Assembly: GCA_028287105.1 (NCBI GenBank) | Contig: JAQBQH010000316.1 | Span: 1 to 53,612, forward strand | Direction of reading: 5' to 3' | Length of the DNA: 53,612 bases | From: Myxococcales bacterium | GTDB taxonomy: Bacteria > Myxococcota_A > Polyangia > Palsa-1104 | Part shown: positions 46,586 through 53,612 of the stretch, piece after piece | Position numbering within the stretch: the stretch's first letter is position 1 | Layout: each line of letters starts with the position of its first letter | Notes under the pieces: model-generated | Seen by the model: only the letters and a program-made list of their open reading frames with translations | What the model was told of the DNA's origin: nothing | Databases searched by the model: none | Made by a program: the position numbers and the translations under genes

Positions 46586-47533
46586 ATGCGCAGTTACAGG
46601 CAATCGGCGGGACAAGCGTTCCGCCACCGTTTCGAAGGTCCCTTCTACCGCCGCATCATGATGCTCGGTATTCGCAACATCTCGCACCCGATGCAGCGGA
46701 CCACCATGCCCTTCTGGGCCGGCATCTTCTACGTGTTGGTACCGCGGGCGCGTCGCATCGTCGAGCAGAACCTGGAGCGCGTCCTCGGCCCGGCGTCGCC
46801 GCTCGAGACCAAGGCGCGCTCGTTCCGCCTGTTCGTCAACTACGCCCAGTCGATCGCCAACGTCTACTGCCTGCACAACGGCCAGCCGGTTCCGGTCGAG
46901 CCGACCACCGTCGGTCAGGAGCACATCCAGAAGCTCCAGGCCGAGGGGCGCGGCGCCGTCGTCGTCACCGGCCACATGGGCTTCTGGCAGATCGCGCCCA
47001 TCCTCATGCAGCGCAAGTCGTACCCGCCCTTGACGATGGCGATGGCGCAGGAGCCGAATCAGGCCACCGCCGAGTGGGAGCAGCAGTTCCGCGAGAAGTT
47101 CCGCATCGTCTACACCACCAGCTCGCCGTTCGCGACGCTGGAGCTGGCGTCGGTGCTGCGCAAGGGCGAGCTGGTCGGCATGCAGATGGATCGCGTGCAG
47201 GGCGGGCCGCACGTGCTGGTGCCGTTCTTCGGGCGGCCGGCGCCGTTTCCGCTGGGGCCGGCGACGCTGGCGCGGGCCACCGGCGCGCCGATCGTGCCGA
47301 CCTTCATCATCGCCGGCGGCGACCGCGCCAGCTGCACCTTCTACGTCGAAGAGCCGATCGAGGTGCGCCGTACGCGCGACCGCGACACCGACGTGCGCGA
47401 GGCGACGGCGCGCATGGTCGCCGTCTACGAGCGCTACGTGCGCCTGCACCCGGAGCAGTGGTTCAACTTCTTCGATTTCTGGAATCCGCCGCCGCCGTCG
47501 CCGCGCCCGATGAACCCGTCGCAGCGGCCGTGA
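46586..47533 (+). CDS. LpxL/HtrB-like acyltransferase with altered active-site acid
   Basis: The 315-residue protein has the fold pattern of lipid A/lysophospholipid acyltransferases: VTGHMGFWQIAP at about 128-139, GELVGMQMDRVQGGPHVLVP and GAPIVPTFII. The active-site motif HxxxxD/E is HMGFWQ, with Gln135 in place of the acid, so catalysis by the usual His-Asp/Glu pair is doubtful, though the His130 is kept. The gene lies 56 nt after the sulfatase-like gene and 10 nt before the ketosynthase, suggesting a lipid-modification unit. Substrate unknown. Confidence 0.85.
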   Translation: MRSYRQSAGQAFRHRFEGPFYRRIMMLGIRNISHPMQRTTMPFWAGIFYVLVPRARRIVEQNLERVLGPASPLETKARSFRLFVNYAQSIANVYCLHNGQPVPVEPTTVGQEHIQKLQAEGRGAVVVTGHMGFWQIAPILMQRKSYPPLTMAMAQEPNQATAEWEQQFREKFRIVYTTSSPFATLELASVLRKGELVGMQMDRVQGGPHVLVPFFGRPAPFPLGPATLARATGAPIVPTFIIAGGDRASCTFYVEEPIEVRRTRDRDTDVREATARMVAVYERYVRLHPEQWFNFFDFWNPPPPSPRPMNPSQRP

Positions 47534-47543
47534 CCATCCGCCC

Positions 47544-48713
47544 GTGACCCTCCGCGCCGCCATCACCGGCCTCGGCTGTGTCAGCGGCTTCGGCCGCGGC
47601 GCCGACCTCCTGTGGTCGGCGCTCCTCGACGGCAGACGCGCCATGCGGGAGCAGCCCGAAGTGGCCGCGATGGGCCTCTCGGTCGGTCCCGTCGCGCTCG
47701 TCGAGGGGCTGCCGATGTCGACGCCGTCGCGCGCCGCGCAGATGGCGCTGTGGGCCGCCGACGAGGCGCTCACCGACGCCGGCTCGCCGCCGCCGGGCGC
47801 CATGCTCGGCGTCGCCTGCGGCACCACGCTCGGCGGCATCTCCGACTGGCTGCCCGCGGTCAGACACGACCCGAGCGACTTCGGCTGGACCAGCGCCCCC
47901 GCCGCCTGGGGCCACGCCGCGCCGGGGCAGGCCGTCGCCGCCGCCATCGGCGCGCACGGCCCCCTCGTCGTTCCGTCGGTGGCGTGCGCCTCGGGCAACG
48001 TCGCCCTCGGCGCGGCGCTCGAGCTCATCCGCAGCGGTCGCTGCGACGTGGTGCTCGCCGGCGGCGTCGACGCGCTCAACGACTTCGTCCTCGCCGGCTT
48101 CGGCTCCCTCAAGGCGGTCGACGCCGCGCCGTGCCGCCCCTTCGATCGCACGCGCCGCGGGCTCAACCTCGGCGAGGCGGCCGCCTTCCTCGTCCTCGAG
48201 TCGGAGGCGCACGCGCGCGCTCGCGGTGTTCGCATCCGCGCCTTTCTCGACGGCTACGGCGTCGCCGCCGACGGCGTGCACATGACCGGGCCCGACAAGG
48301 ACGGCCGCGGCGCCGCCCGCGCCATGCGGGGCGCCCTCGCCGACGCGGCGCGCACGCCGGCCGACGTCGGCTTCGTCAGCGCGCACGGCACCGCCACCGT
48401 GTTCAACGACCTCATGGAGAGCAAGGCGCTGGCGCTGCTCCTCGGCGACCGCGCTCGGACGACGCCGGTCAACTCGATCAAGAGCGCGCTCGGCCACACC
48501 CTCGGCGCCGCCGCCGCTCTCGAGGCGCTGGCGTGCGTGCGCACGCTCGAGACCGGCCTCGTGCCACCGACGGTCGGCCTCGAAGAGCTCGACCCCGAGA
48601 TCCACCTCGACGTCGTTCACGGCGAGCCGCGCGCCGTCGCCGCCCGCGCCGTCCTGTCGACGTCGTCCGGCTTCGGCGGCACCAACGCCGCCGTCGTCCT
48701 CACCGCCGCGTAG
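47544..48713 (+). CDS. beta-ketoacyl-ACP synthase (FabF-like)
   Basis: The GTG start at 47544 gives 389 residues. The condensing-enzyme triad is intact: Cys148 in VPSVACASGN, His281 in SAHGTAT and His318 in LGHTLGA. FDRTRRGLNLGEAAAFLVLE is also typical. FabF-type synthases elongate acyl chains; the adjacency to an acyltransferase and a nearby Cys-less ketosynthase-like protein resembles the gene sets of aryl polyene-type pigments or specialised lipids, an inference only. It is convergent with the lipase gene at 48717. Confidence 0.9.
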   Translation: MTLRAAITGLGCVSGFGRGADLLWSALLDGRRAMREQPEVAAMGLSVGPVALVEGLPMSTPSRAAQMALWAADEALTDAGSPPPGAMLGVACGTTLGGISDWLPAVRHDPSDFGWTSAPAAWGHAAPGQAVAAAIGAHGPLVVPSVACASGNVALGAALELIRSGRCDVVLAGGVDALNDFVLAGFGSLKAVDAAPCRPFDRTRRGLNLGEAAAFLVLESEAHARARGVRIRAFLDGYGVAADGVHMTGPDKDGRGAARAMRGALADAARTPADVGFVSAHGTATVFNDLMESKALALLLGDRARTTPVNSIKSALGHTLGAAAALEALACVRTLETGLVPPTVGLEELDPEIHLDVVHGEPRAVAARAVLSTSSGFGGTNAAVVLTAA

Positions 48714-48716
48714 GCG

Positions 48717-50747
48717 CTAGTTGTTGCTGACGACGGGCGCGCCGGCACGGAAGCCGTCGATGAAGTCGAGCGCCAGCTTGTGCGCGACCTCGATCGGCGT
48801 GTCGATCGGAATCGGCTTGTCGTAGCGCACGAACGGCGGGAAGGGCGGCTTGAACTCGTGGCGCCCGCTCTGCGACGTGAACATCCCGTGGCTGGCGTTG
48901 TCGAGCTGCACCACCGCGCGCAGCGGCGTGGTCATGACCGGCGCCATCAGCGCCGGCAGCTGCACGTACTCGAGCGGGTGGGTCTTGCCCGGCAAGGTCA
49001 CCTCGGTCGCGCCCCACGCGCGCGCCAGCGCCTGATTCGACTGGTTCGGCACCGTCTCGTCGGCGTAGGCGAACAGGAAGAGCACGTTCTTCGTCGGATC
49101 GGCCATCGCCGCCAGCGCCACGCCGTCGCCGGGCTCGATCACCTGCTGCAAGAAATTGAGCGACATCTGCCCCGCCGCCGGCGTCTCGACGGGATGATTG
49201 ACGTCGACGAGCGTGTCGAAGGCGCCGGCGACGAACGGCTGCAGGAGCTGCGCGAACTGCGGCGAGTTGGTGACCAGATCGACCAGCATGCCGCCGCCGC
49301 CGACGTCGAGCACCGCCGCCTGCAGCAGCGGATCGACCGCCAGCACGATCGCGCCGAGGATCGAGCCGAACGACTCGCCGGTGTAGACCAGCTTGGTGCC
49401 GTCGAGCGTGAGCGCGGCGAGCTCCGGCATCGCCGCCGACGACTGCGTCACGACGTCGCTCCAGTCGCCGCCCTTGGCCATCCGCACCGTCTGCATGAGG
49501 TCGACCGACGCCTGCCGGAAGTTGTCGCGGATGTAGCGCGGGTCGACGGCGAGGACGCCATTGTTGGAGTCGCCGGCGAAGTCGAAGAAGTACTGCACCG
49601 CGCCGGCTGCGGTCGGATCGCCGATGCCGTCGGAGCCGGGATCGCCCGAGAGGTTCATCTTCTCGTCGACGTTGCCGGGCAGCCGCGAGCCGTGCCACAG
49701 CTCGTCGATGCCGAGCGTAGCGTAGCCGCGCGCCGCGTAGCTGTTGGCGACGGTCAAAACGGCCGACCGATCGCCGTTGATGCCGTGCTGGAAGATGACG
49801 ATCGGCGTCGCCGCGTAGTTGGCGCGAATCGGCAGCACCAGGATGAACGGGATGTGGTCGGTCGACTTCACCGACGGTCCGCTGTCGAAGAGGCCGAGCG
49901 TCTCGGGCGTGGCCGACAGATAGTTGGGCGAATCGAAGGTGCCTTCGACCACCGCCGCCACCGAGTCGTGGCGCACGCCGCCCGACGGTGGGCGGCCCGG
50001 CTTGGTGGTCGTGACCGGTCCGCCGAAGAGCGCCTGCAGCTCCGGCGCCGTCGAGAAGAGGCGCGTGAAGACTGCCTTGGGCGCGGTGGCGTTCAGGTCG
50101 CCGATCGCTTTTTGCGCCCACGCCGTCACGGTCTGCGTGGTGAACGCCGTGGCTGCGATGGGCGACACGTGCGCCGCCTCGATCGCCTTGGCCAGCTTCT
50201 GGTACGAGGCGCGCTTGCCGAGGTCGCCGCGCCCGTTCATGGCGTCGCGCATCGTCGCCGACGGACGCAGCGACTTTCCGGCGGCGTCGTGCACGCCCGC
50301 TTCGATCCAGCAGCCGTAGGCGTGACGCTCGGCGAGCGCGGTGCCGAGCGGCGCTATCGCCACCAGCTGCTTGGTCTCGGCGCGATAGTAGAGCGGGTAG
50401 CTCCAGCTCTTCGAGCCGTCCTCGAGGTCGACCACCTTCGCGACTGCGCCGTCCGCGACGACCAGATCGTCGACGACCGGGAAGAAGATCGAGCGCGTCG
50501 TCGAGAAGCCGTCGGACTCGGAGATCGTCGCCGCCAGCTGGGTCAGGTTCTCCACCACCGACGAGTCGAACGGCAGCGGCAGCGCCACCTTGACCTTGCC
50601 GTCGGCGCCGAGGAGCGCGTCGGACGGCCACGGCGTGGTGCGCGCGTCGCCGTCGGCGGTCATGAGCGCCTCGGGCCCCGACTCGCCGCACGCGCCGCAC
50701 CAGAGCGCGGCCGCCAGGCCGGCGCGAGACAGCCAGGTCCGCATCAT
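48717..50747 (-). CDS. lipase-like lipoprotein, alpha/beta hydrolase (Pla-1/cef-like)
   Basis: The 676-residue protein begins MMRTW at ATG 50747, overlapping the upstream stop codon by 4 nt (ATGA). Its signal peptide ends CGAC (Cys20, probable lipoprotein). An N-terminal beta domain precedes the hydrolase: oxyanion FQHGINGDRSA, nucleophile elbow VYTGESFGSILG (GxSxG), ADETVPNQSNQALA (acid) and NASHGMFTSQSG (His). The N-terminal architecture with PWPSDALL and an IFFPVVDDL stretch fits the extracellular lipases of the Pla-1/cef and VolA type. It is paralogous to the protein at 50744-52918. The substrate is unknown. Confidence 0.82.
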   Translation of the reverse strand: MMRTWLSRAGLAAALWCGACGESGPEALMTADGDARTTPWPSDALLGADGKVKVALPLPFDSSVVENLTQLAATISESDGFSTTRSIFFPVVDDLVVADGAVAKVVDLEDGSKSWSYPLYYRAETKQLVAIAPLGTALAERHAYGCWIEAGVHDAAGKSLRPSATMRDAMNGRGDLGKRASYQKLAKAIEAAHVSPIAATAFTTQTVTAWAQKAIGDLNATAPKAVFTRLFSTAPELQALFGGPVTTTKPGRPPSGGVRHDSVAAVVEGTFDSPNYLSATPETLGLFDSGPSVKSTDHIPFILVLPIRANYAATPIVIFQHGINGDRSAVLTVANSYAARGYATLGIDELWHGSRLPGNVDEKMNLSGDPGSDGIGDPTAAGAVQYFFDFAGDSNNGVLAVDPRYIRDNFRQASVDLMQTVRMAKGGDWSDVVTQSSAAMPELAALTLDGTKLVYTGESFGSILGAIVLAVDPLLQAAVLDVGGGGMLVDLVTNSPQFAQLLQPFVAGAFDTLVDVNHPVETPAAGQMSLNFLQQVIEPGDGVALAAMADPTKNVLFLFAYADETVPNQSNQALARAWGATEVTLPGKTHPLEYVQLPALMAPVMTTPLRAVVQLDNASHGMFTSQSGRHEFKPPFPPFVRYDKPIPIDTPIEVAHKLALDFIDGFRAGAPVVSNN

Positions 50748-52918
50748 GGGTTGCCCACCACCGACGGGGTGCCCGTCGCGAAGAAGTCCTTCATGAAGCG
50801 CAGATAGATCCCCTGCGCGCGCGCGACCGGATTCGACACCGGCGTCGGCGGATCGATCTTGGGATACGGCAGCGGCTTGGTCACGTCGTGCCGCCGCGTT
50901 CCGGTCTGGGTCGTCAGCATGCCGTGCGTCGCCGGCGAGAACTGCAAGAACGCGCCGACCCGCTGCATGCCCGCGACGGTGACGTTGGGGCCCGACGGCA
51001 GCGTGCCCACCGACGGCGCGTGCGGCCAGAAGGCCAGGTCGGGCGCCTCGCCCATGCTCAGGTCGAACGGCGCGAGCCCGAGGCCGCTGGCGAGCGCTTC
51101 GTTGGCCTGATTGGGCACCGTCTCGTCGAGGTGCGCCGAGAACTGCATGACGTGCTTCGGCGAGTTGCCGCCGACGGGATACTTCATGACGTAGGGCGCG
51201 TAGGCGAGCGGATCGCCGCCCTCGAGGAGGTACTGCGCCAGGTTGTAGCCGAAGTCGGTGTCGGGCGGATCGGTCGGATCGATCGTCGAGGTGCCGAGCG
51301 CGCCGTCGAGCAGGATGGCGAACACCGGCCCTTCGTCGGCGCTGTCGAGGAGCAGCGGAAAGAGCAGCCCGCCGCCGCCGACGTCGAAGAGCGCGGCACC
51401 GACGGTGGGCTCGATGGCCATGGCGATGACGCCGTACATGGCGCCGAACGATTCGCCCGAATAGCCGACGGCGTCGTGGCGCAAGGAGAGGCCGGCCAGG
51501 CGCGAGTCTGCGGCCGCGATGGCGCTGACGTCGCCGGCGGTGACGAGCCGGATCTCCTGCATCACGTCGTGGGCCGACTGCATGAAGGCGCCCCGCAGGG
51601 CCGCCGGCAGCAGCGTCGGAATGCCGTGGTTGGGGTCGCCGAGCGCGTCGAAGAAGTTGTACGGCGGGTTGTCGGTCCACTCGGCCCAGCCGTCAGGACC
51701 GCTGGCGCCACCCCAGCGATGCTTCAGGTCGGTGGCGGTGGCGCTGCGCGCGCCGTGAAACGGAATGTCGATGCCGAGCGTGGCGAAGCCCGCCGACGCC
51801 AGCGTGTTGGCCACCGCCATCACCGACGAGCGATCGCCGCCAAGGCCGTGCTGGAAGACGACGACGGGAACGTTGGCGAACGAGGCGACGTCGGGGAGAA
51901 CGAGCGTGAACGGCACGGTCGCGGTGCCGCGCGGACGCGGAACGTTGTTGGTCTCGTCGAAGAAGCCGAGCGACGTCGCCGAGCCGCCGGCCGCCGACAG
52001 CGGCGCCGCGGCATTGAGATAGTCGGGCGAAGCAAAGGTGCCCTGCACGACGAACGCGATCTTGTCGTGCGCGATGCCGCCGGCGTTGTCGCTGCCGGGC
52101 AGGTTCTGCGCGGGCGTGCCGAGCAGGCTGTCGAGGCTGGCCTCGGTCCCCTGTGGGCTGCGGGCAAAGATCATCGCCACCGTCGCCGCGGGCGGCGGCG
52201 CGTTTTCCAGCGCGGCGCGCATGCCGAGCAGGCGCGTGGTGATCGAGTGCGTCGTGAACACCGTCGCCGCGGCCACGTCGCTCGCCTTGGGAAACGCGCC
52301 CGTGCCCAGCTTGTCGAGGAGCGGCTTGTACACCGGATAGGCGCGCCCGAGCGCACCCGACGGCGCCGACTTCGCCGCCAGCAGCGCCGCCAGGTCGCTC
52401 GACGGCGACAGCGATCCCGACGGCCCCTTGACCGCGCGCGTGACGATGAACGCGTACTGGTGGCGCTCGCGCAAGACGATGCCGTCGACGGCGCGGGCGT
52501 AGATGTTCGGACGGGGGCGATCGAGCGAGCGGAAGTGGGTCGTCACCGAGAGCGCCGCGCCGCTCTCGAGATCGAAGAGCTGGACGTTGCCGTCGAGCGT
52601 CGCCGGATCGATGGCGTCGCTCACCGGGAAGAAGACGCCCGAGGAGACGCCGAAGCCGTCCTCGTCATGATTGAGATCGGCGAGGACGAAGGGCGTGAGC
52701 GCGCTGTCGCTGAGCGGGTCGAGCTTGGCCAGCGCGACGTGGCCGTCGGCGTCGAGGTAAAGGTCGCTCGGAAACGGCGTCTCCGGCAGCAGCTGCGCGG
52801 CGGCGCTGTCACGCACCGTGAGCTGCGCGACCGGTCCGCTTTGGCCGCATCCGACGAGAAACAAAGCAGCGAGGAGAGATTGGTTAAACCATTTCTTAAT
52901 CGACGTGAATTGCACCAT
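50744..52918 (-). CDS. lipase-like lipoprotein, paralogue of the downstream gene
   Basis: From ATG 52918 the product is 724 residues with a canonical lipobox LVGC (Cys24). The layout matches its neighbour: TPFPSDLYLD and FFPVSDAIDPATLDGNVQLF in the N-terminal domain, VFQHGLGGDRSSV, nucleophile VGYSGESFGAMYG, LDETVPNQANEAL and PATHGMLTTQTG for the acid and His. The two genes thus form a tandem pair arising by duplication, translated with coupling (ATGA). Both should act at the outer membrane surface or periplasm. The longer frame upstream to 53176 is rejected because it runs antisense into the ketosynthase-like gene. Confidence 0.85.
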   Translation of the reverse strand: MVQFTSIKKWFNQSLLAALFLVGCGQSGPVAQLTVRDSAAAQLLPETPFPSDLYLDADGHVALAKLDPLSDSALTPFVLADLNHDEDGFGVSSGVFFPVSDAIDPATLDGNVQLFDLESGAALSVTTHFRSLDRPRPNIYARAVDGIVLRERHQYAFIVTRAVKGPSGSLSPSSDLAALLAAKSAPSGALGRAYPVYKPLLDKLGTGAFPKASDVAAATVFTTHSITTRLLGMRAALENAPPPAATVAMIFARSPQGTEASLDSLLGTPAQNLPGSDNAGGIAHDKIAFVVQGTFASPDYLNAAAPLSAAGGSATSLGFFDETNNVPRPRGTATVPFTLVLPDVASFANVPVVVFQHGLGGDRSSVMAVANTLASAGFATLGIDIPFHGARSATATDLKHRWGGASGPDGWAEWTDNPPYNFFDALGDPNHGIPTLLPAALRGAFMQSAHDVMQEIRLVTAGDVSAIAAADSRLAGLSLRHDAVGYSGESFGAMYGVIAMAIEPTVGAALFDVGGGGLLFPLLLDSADEGPVFAILLDGALGTSTIDPTDPPDTDFGYNLAQYLLEGGDPLAYAPYVMKYPVGGNSPKHVMQFSAHLDETVPNQANEALASGLGLAPFDLSMGEAPDLAFWPHAPSVGTLPSGPNVTVAGMQRVGAFLQFSPATHGMLTTQTGTRRHDVTKPLPYPKIDPPTPVSNPVARAQGIYLRFMKDFFATGTPSVVGNP

Positions 52919-52922
52919 CGCG

Positions 52923-52936
52923 GTAGACTCTACAAC
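52923..52936. promoter_or_regulatory. symmetric divergent promoter between lipase and ketosynthase-like genes
   Basis: GTAGA-C-TCTAC (52923-52933) is a perfect palindrome around one base. It presents TAGACT on the plus strand (52924-52929) and TAGAGT on the minus strand (52932-52927, 8 nt before the ATG at 52918). A further plus-strand TACAAC (52931-52936) lies 7 nt before the ATG at 52944. Divergent transcripts may share and compete for this patch. Confidence 0.45.
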
Positions 52937-52943
52937 CTTCCAA

Positions 52944-53612
52944 ATGGCGCCGATACGGCCAAGCGACGTCGTCTTCACCGGTCTCGCGAGCTTGATGGTG
53001 AGACCGGGCGATGCGATCACGCCGGCGCGCTGGGCGGGCAAGGAGGCGCGTCTGGCCCGCATGGATCGACTGTGCGGGTTGGCGCTGGTGGCCTGCGACG
53101 GCGCGCTCCTCGACGCCGCGCTGTCGCCGGCCGCGGCGGAATGGAACGGCGAGCGCACCGCCATCGTCCTCGGCACGGCCTACGGCTGCCACGCGACCAA
53201 CGAGGAGTACTACAAGGGCGTCGTGCGTGACGGCGCGCTCGGCGCCAGCCCGCGGCTGTTCGCCTACACGCTGCCGTCGTCGCCGGTCGGCGAGGTGTCG
53301 ATCCACTATGGCGTGCGCGGCCCCGCTTCGACGCTGGCGGGCGGTCTTGCCAGCGGCATCGATGCGCTCGTCGAGGGCGTGGCGCTCGTGGCCAACGGGC
53401 GCGCGGATCGGGCGATCGTCTGCGCGGCCGACGTGGCGACGCCGCTGTTGGCGCGGCTCCTCGCGGCGCACGCGCACCGCGGCAGCGACGGGCGGGAGAT
53501 CCTGCCGCCCGACGGCGTCTGTGACGCGGCGGCGGCGATCGTCGTCGAGCGTGCAGCCGACGCCGCCGCGCGCGGAGCCGTACCGCGCGGCCGTCTCGCC
53601 GGCGCCGCCGCC
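52944..53612 (+). CDS. beta-ketoacyl synthase-like protein lacking catalytic Cys, partial
   Basis: An uninterrupted reading frame runs from ATG 52944 to the window end (223 codons), so the C-terminus is missing. It has the condensing-enzyme N-terminal pattern: IVLGTAYGCHATNEEYYKG, PRLFAYTLPSSPVGEVSIHYG and GPASTLAGGLASGIDALVEG. By simple alignment to FabF, the active-site Cys position is Leu135, like chain-length-factor or decarboxylating homologues that work with an active ketosynthase. The gene at 47544 is a candidate partner. The product and role are inferred. Confidence 0.78.
   Translation, partial: MAPIRPSDVVFTGLASLMVRPGDAITPARWAGKEARLARMDRLCGLALVACDGALLDAALSPAAAEWNGERTAIVLGTAYGCHATNEEYYKGVVRDGALGASPRLFAYTLPSSPVGEVSIHYGVRGPASTLAGGLASGIDALVEGVALVANGRADRAIVCAADVATPLLARLLAAHAHRGSDGREILPPDGVCDAAAAIVVERAADAAARGAVPRGRLAGAAA

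Noticed and set aside
48780-50807. 675-residue plus-strand ORF opposite the other lipase gene
   Set aside because: A shadow with His/Arg/Asp-rich composition and no domain. The minus-strand frame has the lipoprotein signal and hydrolase motifs.
50888-53230. 780-residue plus-strand ORF opposite the lipase gene
   Set aside because: Arg-rich and low complexity, opposite a protein with GESFG and other catalytic motifs. It also overlaps the ketosynthase-like gene in another frame.

Overview
The window is a compact, very GC-rich chromosomal segment of about 53.6 kb with roughly 50 protein genes and no rRNA, tRNA, prophage, insertion sequence or CRISPR array that I can recognise. Gene content points to a Myxococcota or related delta-type proteobacterium. 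The signs are secreted PEGA-type proteins with a C-terminal Trp-rich anchor, Cys-rich lipoproteins with poly-Gly/Asp linkers, paired ArsA/Get3-like ATPases, a DUF6178-like protein, PilZ proteins, and frequent GTG starts with 1-8 nt gene overlaps. Genus cannot be assigned from this sequence alone.

Layout. 1-179: non-coding, with a striking nested inverted-repeat structure. 180-6227: a PEGA-like secreted protein, two PilZ proteins, an EEP hydrolase, a HIT hydrolase, two PpiC/SurA-type foldases, and a protein with a lysine-rich first half and an acidic second half. 6228-11220: mfd, divergent from a secreted HExxH protein. 11239-19315: two ArsA-like ATPases about 4.4 kb apart, an Mpo1/DUF962 protein, a biotin carrier protein, a coiled-coil lipoprotein, a PAAR-like protein, an orphan ribbon-helix-helix regulator in an AT-rich gap, two coupled PEGA proteins, a membrane-anchored lipase and a small outer-membrane-like protein. 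19354-22161: an RlmI-type methyltransferase, two small coupled genes and an MBL-fold hydrolase.

22184-31259 is one eight-gene operon read leftwards: MoxR, DUF58, a BatD-like protein, BatA, a BatB-BatC fusion with a polyglutamine tract, BatD, BatE and a GNAT acetyltransferase. 31379-36747 holds a soluble GAF histidine kinase and an envelope set: a six-repeat lipoprotein, two Cys-rich lipoproteins and an NlpC/P60 lipoprotein. 36783-39485 looks like a protein-quality operon (small acidic protein, Hsp20, DUF1844, HtrA-like protease, M23 protein) behind a near-consensus promoter. 39475-44073 (leftwards) is a PcrA/UvrD helicase, a DUF2062-methyltransferase fusion and a DUF6178-like protein with overlapping ends. 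44103-53612 is lipid and envelope related: a sulfatase-superfamily membrane protein with HEAT repeats, an LpxL-like acyltransferase, a ketosynthase, two paralogous lipase lipoproteins, and a ketosynthase-like protein without the catalytic Cys, cut by the window end.

A recurring feature is a TANNNT-type -10 hexamer only about 4-11 nt upstream of the chosen start codon at many transcription-unit heads, which suggests widespread leaderless or near-leaderless transcripts. Other points worth following are the 1-108 structure, the ArsA pair with reciprocal P-loop substitutions, and the ketosynthase/acyltransferase/Cys-less ketosynthase set at the right edge.
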